DNA from: Chitinophagaceae bacterium
Lineage (GTDB): Bacteria; Bacteroidota; Bacteroidia; Chitinophagales; Chitinophagaceae
Length of the DNA stretch: 64,000 nt
Assembly (NCBI GenBank): GCA_017307755.1
Contig: JAFKGQ010000017.1
Coordinates: 216,935 to 280,934, forward strand
Direction of reading: 5' to 3'
Both the position numbers and the translations under genes were made by a program. How positions within the stretch are numbered: position 1 is the first letter of the stretch; the number at the start of each line of letters is the position of its first letter. Shown here in pieces: positions 8,141-17,500 of this stretch. The notes under the pieces were generated by a model that worked only from the letters and a program-made list of their open reading frames with translations, was not told where the DNA came from and ran no database searches.

Positions 8141-9562
8141 TTATTTCTGGTCGAATATCTTCCCGGCATTCAGGATATTGTTAGGGTCGAACACCCGTTT
8201 GATACGCCGCATCAGCTCCAGGTGAACCTCCCCGAACATGATGTCCATATAACCCTTCTGCACCAGCCCGATGCCATGCTCCCCGCTGATGGTGCCTCCC
8301 AACTCCTTTACGAGTACAAATAATGCCCGTAAACTCTCTACCATGGCCGGGTCATCCTGACTGTTAGCACTTCCCTCCTTTTTGATACGGATATGGAGAT
8401 TCCCATCCCCCGCATGCCCATAACAGACGGCATGGAACCCGTAACTACGTCCCAGTTCCTTTACCCCCCTGATCAGCGCAGGCAGGGCAGCCCTGGGCAC
8501 CACAGTATCCTCCTCGATGGTATATCCATCAATTTTTACTGCCTCCGCCACCCTTCTCCGTACCTTCCAAAGCTCTGCCTTCTGTACGGCATCATCAGCA
8601 AAAAGGATGTCTTCCCCCGCCCCATATTCTTCCAGCAACCCCGCAATGGCCTCCATCTCCCCTTGCAGAGATTCCGGATGGTTGCCATCCACTTCTATGA
8701 TCAGATGCGCTTCTATACCGTCGTGTATGGGCAGCACACTGTCTACATGCCGGCTGGCGATCCTGAGAGCGTCTATCTCCACCAGCTCAAGGGCGCTGGG
8801 CATAAAACCCGCCCGGAAAATGGCAGATACAGCCTCCCCCGCTCTCTCCAGGCTCCGGAAAGGCACCAGCATCAACAGGTCGTATTTTGGCAAGGGCAGG
8901 AGCTTTAATACAATCTTAGTGACAATCCCCAGCGTCCCTTCGCTGCCTACCACCAGCTGTGTAAGGTTATATCCCGTGGAATTCTTTAATACGTTCGCTC
9001 CGGTCCAGATGATCTCCCCCGTGGGTAATACCACCTGCAAATTGAGGACATAATCCTTTACCACACCATATTTCACGGCCTTGGGGCCTCCGCTGTTCTC
9101 GGCAATATTACCACCGATAAAACAGGACCCCCTGCTGCTGGGATCAGGCGGATAAAAAAGCCCCCTTTCTTTCACCGCATCCTGCAGCACTTCGGTGATC
9201 ACACCCGGCTCCGTCGTCACCTGGCCATTCCGCTCGTCTATTTCAAGAATAGAACTCATCCGCTCGGTGGATATCAGCACACCCCCCAACTGCGGCAATG
9301 CGCCTCCGCTAAGCCCGGTCCCGGCCCCCCTTGGCGTAACAGGGATACGATACTGGTTGCAAATACGCATGATGGCGCTGATCTCCTCCGCAGTACGAGG
9401 CTTCAATACGATCTCGGGAAGATAACACAGGTGCTCCGTCTCATCGTGCCCGTAATGACGGAGCGTTTCCTCATCCATGAGGATATGCATGTCCCCGACA
9501 ATCTTCCGGAATGCCTCTGCCCTGTCAGCTGTGATAAGCCCTTTTTCTCCGACTATAGCCAC
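8141..9562 (-). CDS. FAD-binding oxidoreductase, GlcD / D-lactate dehydrogenase type
   Basis: A 473-aa flavoenzyme of the VAO/PCMH family. The FAD-binding loop TPRGAGTGLSGGA lies at ~76-88, with GGNIAENSGGPKAVKYG after it. The FAD-linked oxidase C-terminal domain has YGHAGDGNLHIRI (~375) and TISGEHGIGL (~420), as in GlcD and D-lactate dehydrogenases. The likely reaction is oxidation of a 2-hydroxy acid (glycolate or D-lactate) at the membrane. Translation starts at GTG directly after an in-frame TAA (TAAGTG), so the start is fixed. Its upstream region carries three-hairpin repeat copy B. Confidence 0.9.
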   Translation of the reverse strand: MAIVGEKGLITADRAEAFRKIVGDMHILMDEETLRHYGHDETEHLCYLPEIVLKPRTAEEISAIMRICNQYRIPVTPRGAGTGLSGGALPQLGGVLISTERMSSILEIDERNGQVTTEPGVITEVLQDAVKERGLFYPPDPSSRGSCFIGGNIAENSGGPKAVKYGVVKDYVLNLQVVLPTGEIIWTGANVLKNSTGYNLTQLVVGSEGTLGIVTKIVLKLLPLPKYDLLMLVPFRSLERAGEAVSAIFRAGFMPSALELVEIDALRIASRHVDSVLPIHDGIEAHLIIEVDGNHPESLQGEMEAIAGLLEEYGAGEDILFADDAVQKAELWKVRRRVAEAVKIDGYTIEEDTVVPRAALPALIRGVKELGRSYGFHAVCYGHAGDGNLHIRIKKEGSANSQDDPAMVESLRALFVLVKELGGTISGEHGIGLVQKGYMDIMFGEVHLELMRRIKRVFDPNNILNAGKIFDQK

Positions 9563-9619
9563 TTACGTATGTTTTGTTTGGTAAGAGATCCTCTTTGGGG
9601 CGCAAGATACTACATACTT

Positions 9620-9705
9620 GACGAACCTCCGGTTCGTCGTCCGAAGGACAGATATAAGAGCTTTCCGGAAAATGGGTTAAATTTTTCAAGAACCCGTTTT
9701 CCGGA
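9620..9705 (-). repeat. Three-hairpin repeat element, copy B
   Basis: This has the same architecture as copy A. Hairpin 1 is GACGAACC/GGTTCGTC (9620-9627/9631-9638). Hairpin 2 is GTCC-GAA-GGAC (9639-9649). Hairpin 3 (9664-9705) has TCCGGAAAA pairing with TTTTCCGGA, extended by GGGTT/AACCC across one mismatch. It lies between the PorP/SprF stop (9713) and the GlcD start (9562), again in minus-strand orientation between two co-directional genes. Confidence 0.75.
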
Positions 9706-9712
9706 CATATTC

Positions 9713-10753
9713 TCACAGCTTGAAAGTAGGACACAACGACTGCCGCCGGTTGCCGTTATACTCATTGTAGAAACCCTGGCTGGTGAGCGCAAATTCATAA
9801 GCCCCAAATCCTCCATCATAATGCTTGAGGGAAGATGTGGTGACATCATATGTGAAGGTCAGCTTTATATTCTTGTAAATAAACCCGATCATGGGAATAA
9901 CGGCGTCACCCGCGCGGTAGTATAACCCGCCAATGACCTGCTGGTCGCCATCATCCTTGAGGTTGTATTGGGCATTGATCCCAAGGACGGCCTCGGAAGA
10001 ATTGGCCATGCTGGTATAATATGCCATGGGATTGAGGATCACCTGGTCGCTGGCCTTGATGCTGGCGTTTATAAAGCCGATATACCGGCGGGGGATACGG
10101 TTGTCATAGCCGGTGGGCTCTGAAATAAAAAAGGACTCCCTCGCCCGGTTGATATGCTGTACGGAAAATCCCGCATTCAAATACATCTTATTCGTGGGGA
10201 AATAGGCATAGTTCAACCCCACCTGCATATCGAAATAGGTCACGCTTGGATTGTCGATAGCTACGCTGGTGGGTAATTGAGAGTCAAAGAAGTGTCCGTC
10301 AAACTGATCCGGAAATTTCAGGGTAGTGGTATTGACACGCTTGTTGATAAACCCTACATTGAACCCGGCCGTGATCAGGCTGGCAAACCCCACCATCTGG
10401 TGATAAGCGATGGACCCATATGCCTGGGTAGACGTCAGCGTGCCGGACCCGGCCTGGTCCCGCATGATCACACCGCCAAGCCCCATCCAGCCATTTTCTA
10501 TCCTGTTGCGGAAAACCTGGGCATCCCCCCAGACACTATAGGTCCGGTAAGGCACCGACATGATGGGGGACCACTGGTCCCTGTAATTGGCCCCAAGCCT
10601 GTAGTCTGCATCAGGGATAAACCCGGTATTGGCTGGATTGGTCGTCAGGGGAGAATTGAACCACTGGGAAAAATGAAGGTCCTGCGCCCGTCCCTGCAGC
10701 GCAACGAGAAGAATGCAACACCCCCATACCGATATTTTTTTTGCGTCCCTCAT
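9713..10753 (-). CDS. PorP/SprF family type IX secretion system membrane protein
   Basis: The protein is 346 aa from the chosen start; an upstream in-frame Met at 10807 would add 18 polar residues ahead of the signal peptide and is less likely. The signal peptide ends at GRAQ. The mature N-terminus D-L-H-F-S-Q-W-F-N-S-P-L-T-T-N-P-A-N-T-G is the hallmark of PorP/SprF outer-membrane barrels, which partner T9SS substrates. The barrel body follows. SprF-type proteins are often encoded next to the large type B substrate they serve. Here the two CHU_C proteins lie directly upstream on the same strand, 66 bp away, so a substrate-shuttle partnership is likely. Confidence 0.92.
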   Translation of the reverse strand: MRDAKKISVWGCCILLVALQGRAQDLHFSQWFNSPLTTNPANTGFIPDADYRLGANYRDQWSPIMSVPYRTYSVWGDAQVFRNRIENGWMGLGGVIMRDQAGSGTLTSTQAYGSIAYHQMVGFASLITAGFNVGFINKRVNTTTLKFPDQFDGHFFDSQLPTSVAIDNPSVTYFDMQVGLNYAYFPTNKMYLNAGFSVQHINRARESFFISEPTGYDNRIPRRYIGFINASIKASDQVILNPMAYYTSMANSSEAVLGINAQYNLKDDGDQQVIGGLYYRAGDAVIPMIGFIYKNIKLTFTYDVTTSSLKHYDGGFGAYEFALTSQGFYNEYNGNRRQSLCPTFKL

Positions 10754-10819
10754 TGGTCCATTTAAAGTAACGTTATTCACGTCTTTTTGGTTGTCTTTTT
10801 TACACATTAAATCACTCTC

Positions 10820-13800
10820 TCATCGCAACAGGGTCAGATCCCCTTTCCTGGTCGCCCGCTTGCCATTGGAGAATTCCGCCTCCACAGTATAGACATATAC
10901 GCCCATCGGCTGCGGGTTGCCCTGATAGCTCCCATCCCAGCCAATGTCCTGATTGGTCGACTGGAATACCAGCTGTCCCCATCGATTGTAGATCCTGAAC
11001 ATAAGCTTGGTAATACCAAAGCCGGCTACTTTGAATATGCCGTTCTGGCCAAACCGGCCCGGTGTAAAGGCATTCGGCATGTCCAGCAAGGGATTGATCA
11101 ACGTTGCCACCGTGTGGCACACCGTATCCGTGCAGTCATATTGGTTGTAAGCGACGAGACAAACATTGAAGCTGTCTGTAAATTTATATAAATGTTGGAT
11201 AGTATCCACGGTTGTCGTCATTAAAGTATCTCCATCCCCAAAATCCCACTTGTATTTCACGGCTCCCATAGAACCATTTTGGAATACCATCGGGGTATTG
11301 GCCACGGGCGGTGCGGGGCTGAAGGTATAGGCGGCCTTCGGCCGGGGGCTTACCAGGATAGAGATGGTCGTATCGGACACTTTATTGCAGGTAGTCTCGT
11401 CAAAGACGGTCAGCTTGATGGAATAAGGTCCGGGGTTCTCGTATAAATGGGTAGGCGTCGGGTCGGTGGAAGTATTGAGCGCGCCGCTGCCGGGATCGCC
11501 AAAATCCCAGGAGAAGGTCAACCCGCCCAAAGAAGTATTGTCAAAACTGGCCAGATAAGGCGCACAGCCCACGGGAGGCGTAACAAATTGCGCCTTGGCC
11601 AGGGGCGATACCCGGATGGTCTTTACCAACGAATCCGGCGAATTACAATAACCCGTATCCACCAGCTTCAGCTGCACGTTATACGTTCCCGGCGCACCAA
11701 AAGGATGGTTGATGGCGCTGCCCGCAGTACCTGCGGGTATCTGCCGGCCGGAAGGGTCATCGCTAAATACCCACACCAGCGATTGGTCCGTCAGCGGTTT
11801 GGCGCCGGGCACCGCATGGGAAAGGTTGGTGAACTGATAGTTCAGACTCATACAATCCCCAATCTTCATATAGCTGAAATCAAGGATCGCCTTGTCGGTC
11901 CTGCCGCTCACTATTCTATAGGCCGTATCCCGGATGTTACAACTATTGCTGTCGATAGCCACTATCATCACCCGGTAAGACCCGGGCCGGTTGTAGGTAT
12001 GAGTGACGCTATAGGCGGTGGTGGCTGTATCCGGCCCCCCATCTCCAAAATTCCATATGTAGGACTTTGCATTCCGTATGGTATCCTCAAATACCGCATC
12101 CAGCGGGACACACCCTGTCGTATCATTCGGCCTCCCATTTACCGAAGCCTTCAACCCCGCAGCCACACCGGCAAAATTAAAAGCGATCTTGATCGCCGCC
12201 AGATTACAGCCATTCCTGCCGGCCCCATTCCTGGGCGACCACACGCCCGCCGTAGTGGGAAAAGGCTTGGCCGTATTGCCATTACAATTGGCACAGACAG
12301 CCTGGTAAATGATCCCAAACTGGTCGTAACGGCTGGTGCCTCCGTCCACATGCTCGCTGATACTGGTACTATTGTCGTCCTGCCCGTAAAAGGTCCCATA
12401 CAGCAAGGCCGAAGCGTTCTTCTTGATAACGATAAAATAAAAATCCCTGTTGTCCGTATTCCTCTTGATGGCGTCTCCTGTCACAGGCATGCCGACAGTC
12501 CCCGCAAGACCATAGGGGTCGGCCTCCTGCCCGATGATCCACCCTCCCCACCCGGACACATATATGTTCTCACAACGATCCACCAGGAACGCTACAGGCG
12601 AGATATTCGGTAGTTTGCTGGAGGAATTGCCAAATGTCGTGGAAAAAACAAACCCGGAGAGGTCATTCTGCAGCTTGGACACAAACTGTTTGGCGCCCGG
12701 GTTGATAAACTGGACATTGGAAGTGGTAGGCCACGTCCCATTGGTCGTACCCATGATGTAGGGGACCCCTTCCCTGTCAAACTGTATCCCGTATATGGCG
12801 TCGGCTGCAGCCGTACCAAAATAGCTGGTCTTTCCCTGCCTCGTCCCGTCCGCAGAGATTACAGTGACAAATCCGTCACATTGGCCGCCGCCATAAGTGG
12901 ACTGGAACACTCCCCCCTTATCCCCCGGAAAGTCCTTGCTGGTGGTAGCCCCCGCCACATAAATATCCCCTGTCATAGGATTGGCCTTTAATACAAAGGC
13001 GGCATCATTACCGGAGCCGCCAAGAAAACTGCTCCAGATGATATGATTACAGGCGGGGTCTATCTTCACCACAACGCCATCCTGCCCCCCGCCGCCATAG
13101 TTCGGTTGAAATACAGGCCCCTTGATGGGAAAAAGACCCGCCGGCGAAGAAGACTGGGTATTGGCGGCGATCAGGATATTATTCTGACCGTCCAACACAA
13201 CTTCACTACGCGAGTCATCCCCGTAGTTCCGTATCAGCGAATCAGACCGCTCATTACGGCTCCGCAACTGATCCCCCATGTTGACACAATCATTCCCCGT
13301 CCCCCCGATACGCATACAGCCGATGAGCGTACTGCCCGAGACGTCCAGCATCGCCACAAACATATCCGCAGCCCCACCCGGACCCTCCCTCGTCTTATAA
13401 GGAAAGTCGGACGAATAGCTCCTGCCCAGGACCACCAGGTTGCCATACTGATCGGAGATCATGCTGTGAGGCGACTCGCTGTCCCCTCCACCGAGATACG
13501 TAGCATATACTTTGGCCGCTCCATTACTGCTGAATTTCATAATGCCCACATCAAACTGCCCACCGCCATAACGCGGTTGCAGTACCCCCGTATTCCAGGG
13601 AAACGCACTGCCAAAAACAATGCCCCCCGCAAAAAAAGTCCCGCCGGGACCAGGGGTCGCGGTGAACCCCCAATTGCTGACCCTGCTGCCGGTGAACGTA
13701 CAGAACACCAACGTAGGGTCGATGATCAATGTAGCCCTGGTATCATATTCTCCGACCTTGAATTGCACGGTATTACCATTCTTGATGGTAAACCTGGACT

Positions 13801-14548
13801 TCACAGGTACACGCCCTCTTTCATCAAACTGGAAAGTGGCGGGCGCCAGTTCCTTCACCTGCCCCACCGAAGTATTGATCAACAACTGTCCTTTTTTGAT
13901 CTCCAGTCCGCTGGCGCCTTCATAGTACATGGCGATCTGGTCTACATTACCCCCGGGATGAACAATGATCTCGTACTTCAGTTGCCCCTGGTCGGTGTAA
14001 TAGCGCAGGTCGATATGAGGGTAAATATCCTTATAGGTCACCCCCTGGTATATCTTGCAATCCTTCGCCCATTTGGAAGGGTCATTGCCGATAAAATAGT
14101 TGTTATAACCCGGTGCGGGTTTATCCGGCACAATGGTCACCCCTTCACTCGCGCCGGCAAAAGTGACACGATAAGCGTGAGAATGAATAAGAAGATCGGA
14201 AGAGTCATTACCCCCGCCGTTGCCCGGCTTATTATGACCGGCAGAAGATGCATCAGCTCCTTTGCTTTTTCCGGCCCCTCCACCCGCCCAGCCCCCCACC
14301 GGACGTCCGGGAGGATGAGCCCCATGAAGCGCCAGTCTCTGCAGATCGGCAGGATCATGCAGCAGTACGGTAAAACCCGTCTTTTGCAGAAAAAAAGCCC
14401 CGGTACTCATCTCTCCCTTAAAATTCACCCGGTTGTCCCACTGCCCCTTATTCTCGACAAATTCAATATTGCCGGCATCTTCCTGTGCAAAACAAGAGGC
14501 GGAGGCAACCGTTAGCGCGAGCACGAATATGTAGAACCTTTTTTCCAA
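10820..14548 (-). CDS. Large secreted protein with PKD repeats and gliding-motility C-terminal (T9SS type B) domain, paralogue 1
   Basis: 1242 aa starting at TTG. A signal peptide (1-21) is followed by an NIEFVENKGQWD-type N-terminal domain (~27-265) and SBBP/beta-propeller-like repeats (~270-800) rich in YATYLGGGDSE-like strands. About four PKD domains follow (~815-1155; IWNFGDGG and FSWDFGD motifs). The C-terminal ~85 residues are the type B sorting domain (PNAFTPGRFGQNG, FRIYNRWGQLVF, GWDGSYQG, GVYVYTVEAEF). The protein should be exported by T9SS and attached to or released from the surface. It is a tandem duplicate of the gene at 14590-18351 and is followed by its probable PorP/SprF partner. 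Confidence 0.92.
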   Translation of the reverse strand: MEKRFYIFVLALTVASASCFAQEDAGNIEFVENKGQWDNRVNFKGEMSTGAFFLQKTGFTVLLHDPADLQRLALHGAHPPGRPVGGWAGGGAGKSKGADASSAGHNKPGNGGGNDSSDLLIHSHAYRVTFAGASEGVTIVPDKPAPGYNNYFIGNDPSKWAKDCKIYQGVTYKDIYPHIDLRYYTDQGQLKYEIIVHPGGNVDQIAMYYEGASGLEIKKGQLLINTSVGQVKELAPATFQFDERGRVPVKSRFTIKNGNTVQFKVGEYDTRATLIIDPTLVFCTFTGSRVSNWGFTATPGPGGTFFAGGIVFGSAFPWNTGVLQPRYGGGQFDVGIMKFSSNGAAKVYATYLGGGDSESPHSMISDQYGNLVVLGRSYSSDFPYKTREGPGGAADMFVAMLDVSGSTLIGCMRIGGTGNDCVNMGDQLRSRNERSDSLIRNYGDDSRSEVVLDGQNNILIAANTQSSSPAGLFPIKGPVFQPNYGGGGQDGVVVKIDPACNHIIWSSFLGGSGNDAAFVLKANPMTGDIYVAGATTSKDFPGDKGGVFQSTYGGGQCDGFVTVISADGTRQGKTSYFGTAAADAIYGIQFDREGVPYIMGTTNGTWPTTSNVQFINPGAKQFVSKLQNDLSGFVFSTTFGNSSSKLPNISPVAFLVDRCENIYVSGWGGWIIGQEADPYGLAGTVGMPVTGDAIKRNTDNRDFYFIVIKKNASALLYGTFYGQDDNSTSISEHVDGGTSRYDQFGIIYQAVCANCNGNTAKPFPTTAGVWSPRNGAGRNGCNLAAIKIAFNFAGVAAGLKASVNGRPNDTTGCVPLDAVFEDTIRNAKSYIWNFGDGGPDTATTAYSVTHTYNRPGSYRVMIVAIDSNSCNIRDTAYRIVSGRTDKAILDFSYMKIGDCMSLNYQFTNLSHAVPGAKPLTDQSLVWVFSDDPSGRQIPAGTAGSAINHPFGAPGTYNVQLKLVDTGYCNSPDSLVKTIRVSPLAKAQFVTPPVGCAPYLASFDNTSLGGLTFSWDFGDPGSGALNTSTDPTPTHLYENPGPYSIKLTVFDETTCNKVSDTTISILVSPRPKAAYTFSPAPPVANTPMVFQNGSMGAVKYKWDFGDGDTLMTTTVDTIQHLYKFTDSFNVCLVAYNQYDCTDTVCHTVATLINPLLDMPNAFTPGRFGQNGIFKVAGFGITKLMFRIYNRWGQLVFQSTNQDIGWDGSYQGNPQPMGVYVYTVEAEFSNGKRATRKGDLTLLR

Positions 14549-14589
14549 TTTCTCCTTTTTACAATGTACGAAAAATTAAGCCATTTATA

Positions 14590-17500
14590 TTATCTGAGCA
14601 GGGTAATATCTCCCTTTTTGGAAGTCCTGGAACCATCAAAATATTCAGCTTCCAATGTATATGCATAAACATCCATGGGTTGCATGGTCCCTTTGTAATA
14701 GCCGTCCCATCCGATGTTGGGGTCCGTACTTTGGAATACCATCTGGCCCCAGCGGTTGTAGATCCTGAAATTCATATGCACGATACCAAAGCCCACGACT
14801 TTTATGATAGCGTTCTGGCCAAACCGGCCGGGTGTAAATGCATTGGGCACATCCAGGAGGGGATTGATAAGGGCAGGCACCGGATGACAAATAGTGTCGG
14901 TACAGCCTGATGAGTTAAAAACGATCAAACACGCCCGGAAAGTATCCGTCCGCTGATATTGATGCTCTGCCGTATCCGGGGAAGTCTTTACCGTCGATGC
15001 CCCGTCGCCAAACTGCCATTCCCACTTCACCACATCTGACGAACTGTTCACAGGTGTAAGTACAGTGCGGGTATTCGGCGTAGGCGGATCGGGCGCCCAG
15101 GTAAAGTCGGCGGAAGGCTTTGACAGCAAAGTGATGGTGACGCTCGTATTATCCACCTTGTTACAGGTGGCGGGGTCCCATACAGTCAGTTTGACGGTAA
15201 CCTGTCCCGGGTTGGGATAATAATGATCCGGCGGCACCCGGTCGGTGGAAGTGGTCCCATCCCCAAAGTCCCAGAGATAGGTCTGGCCCCCTAAAGAATT
15301 ATTGTCAAAGTGCGCATAATAAGGCGCACAGCCCGTGGTCGGCGTCCCGATGCTAGCCACTACATTCGTGGCAATAAACAACGGCTTGGGCAGCGTATCC
15401 GGAGCATTGCAATAATTGGTATCGGTGAGGATAAGACTTACATTATAGGTCCCCGGTGAAGGAAAAGTATGCCCGACAACGTTGGTGACCGGACCTCCGG
15501 GCACCACCTGGTTCGGCTGGTCCCCAAATATCCAGACAAAGCTGTTGTTCCCAAAAGGCTGCGCCGGCGGCGGCGCGGTACTCTTGTTACTGAACTCATA
15601 ATTCAACTCGTTACAAAGCCCCACTTTTGCATAATCAAAGTCCAGGTACGCCTGGTTGTTCTTTACCGTGATGGTCTTATACGAGGTATCCGCCACATTA
15701 CAGCTGTTGCTGTCGATGGCTACCATCATGACCCTGTACATGCCCACCGCGGTATAGGTATGGTTTACTATATAATCCGTCGTAGCCACATCCGCCCCAC
15801 CGTCCCCAAAATTCCAGATATAACTTTTTGCACGACGTACCGTATCCTGCAGCGTCACCTTCAGGGGAACACAGCCCAGGCTGTCCCCCCTGCCTTTCAG
15901 CGATACTTTCAGCCCCCCCGCAATACCGGCAAAATTAAAGGCGATCTTTACCGCAGCCTCGTTACAGCCCCCGCGGATGGCCAACGCCCCGTTCCGTGGA
16001 TGCACAACGCCCCCCGTAACAGGGAAGATATTGTCCGGCCCCCCACAGTTAGCACAGATGGATTGATAGATCACCCCCTGTTTGTCAAATCGGCTGGTGC
16101 CTCCATCCACATGGTCTCCCAGCCCGCCGTTCTGTCCGAAAAAACTGCCGTATAGCTGACTGGCCGCATTCTTTTGCAAAACAAAAAAGTAAAAATCAGC
16201 TCCATCCGTATTCGGTTTAATAGCGCCCGAAGTGGGAGTGAGTCCATTCGTGCCGGAATTGCTGTACCCCTCGCTAATATCGAGCCCTCCGCCCCACCCG
16301 GAGACATAGACGTTCTCACATCTGTCGACCAGAAAAGCCGTAGGAGAGAGATTGGGAGAAGCTCCCCCGGAAGGACCAAAATTCGCGGAATACACGATGC
16401 CCGAAAGATCAGGCTTCAACTTGGTGATAAATTGCTTGCCGCTGGCCTGGTTCCCGCCCTGGTTAAATGGGGAATTGACAGGCGTAATGACCCCAAAGGT
16501 CGTGCCGGTGATATACAGAAATCCCCCCTTGTCGAATTGCAGACCATAGATCATGTCCGTCGAAGTCGTACCAAAGTAGGTGGTCCTCACCAGCGAAAAA
16601 CTCCCCCCGTTATCATGAATGATGGATACAAAGCCATCTACGCCGCCATGGTTGCTGCCGCCCACCACAGTCCCGCTGACGCCAGGCAAATTGTTGCTCA
16701 AAGTACCGCCGGACACATACATGTTATTATCAAGGGGGTTGATCGCCACGGAAAACGCGGCGTCCGCCTCACTGCCACCCAGATAGCTGCTGGCCAGCAG
16801 CGTTTGGGCATCCGCGCTCAACTTCAACACCACGCCGTCCTGTTTGCCGCCACTGCCGGCCTGAAAAGCCCCTATCACGGGGAAATCCGACGACTTGGTG
16901 CAGCTCACGATATATATCTCACCGGCCGCGTTCAGGATCACTTCCCCCCTGCCATCGTCACCGTAATTGAGCCGCAGCTCCTGTGTACCGTTGAGATTCA
17001 CATATTTGGGAGAATAGTTCACACCATCGTCCCCACTCCCTCCAATCTTTTGCGAGCCGATGAGGCCAGTCCCCGTGGCATTCAGCTTTGTGACAAACAG
17101 ATCAAACCCTGAGCCCTGATGCGTACCTGCCGAAGCAGGGAAGGTAGGAAAATTCGTAGTGCCCTTAGTCCCCGAGGTAGTCCTCCCCGTTATGACGAGG
17201 TTCCCCTGACCGTCAACGACCATACTATGCGGCTGCTCGTCACCGCCTCCGCCCAGATACGTGGCATAGACGATCTGCGTACCATTCCCGTTGAATTTCA
17301 TGATACCCACATCAAAGTTATAGTACAGGATGGGAGTCCCGTTTTCGTCCACTTCCGCAACCCCCTCGGACCCGTCCCCGCCCTGAAAACTGCTTTGGAA
17401 AGCCCCGGGAGTCGCACCAAAAAGACTACCGCTGTAATCCGGATATTGAATAACGACGCCGCCCACATAAAAATTCCCGGCATTGTCATACGTGGACGTA

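Noticed and set aside
10754..10807. Upstream start for the PorP/SprF gene
   Set aside because: The 18 added residues are polar and would precede the signal peptide.
11447..14515. Long plus-strand open frames (388 and 490 codons) opposite the T9SS type B gene
   Set aside because: They lie antisense to a well-supported protein with domains throughout, have low-complexity Arg/Pro/Gly/His composition, and match nothing recognisable.
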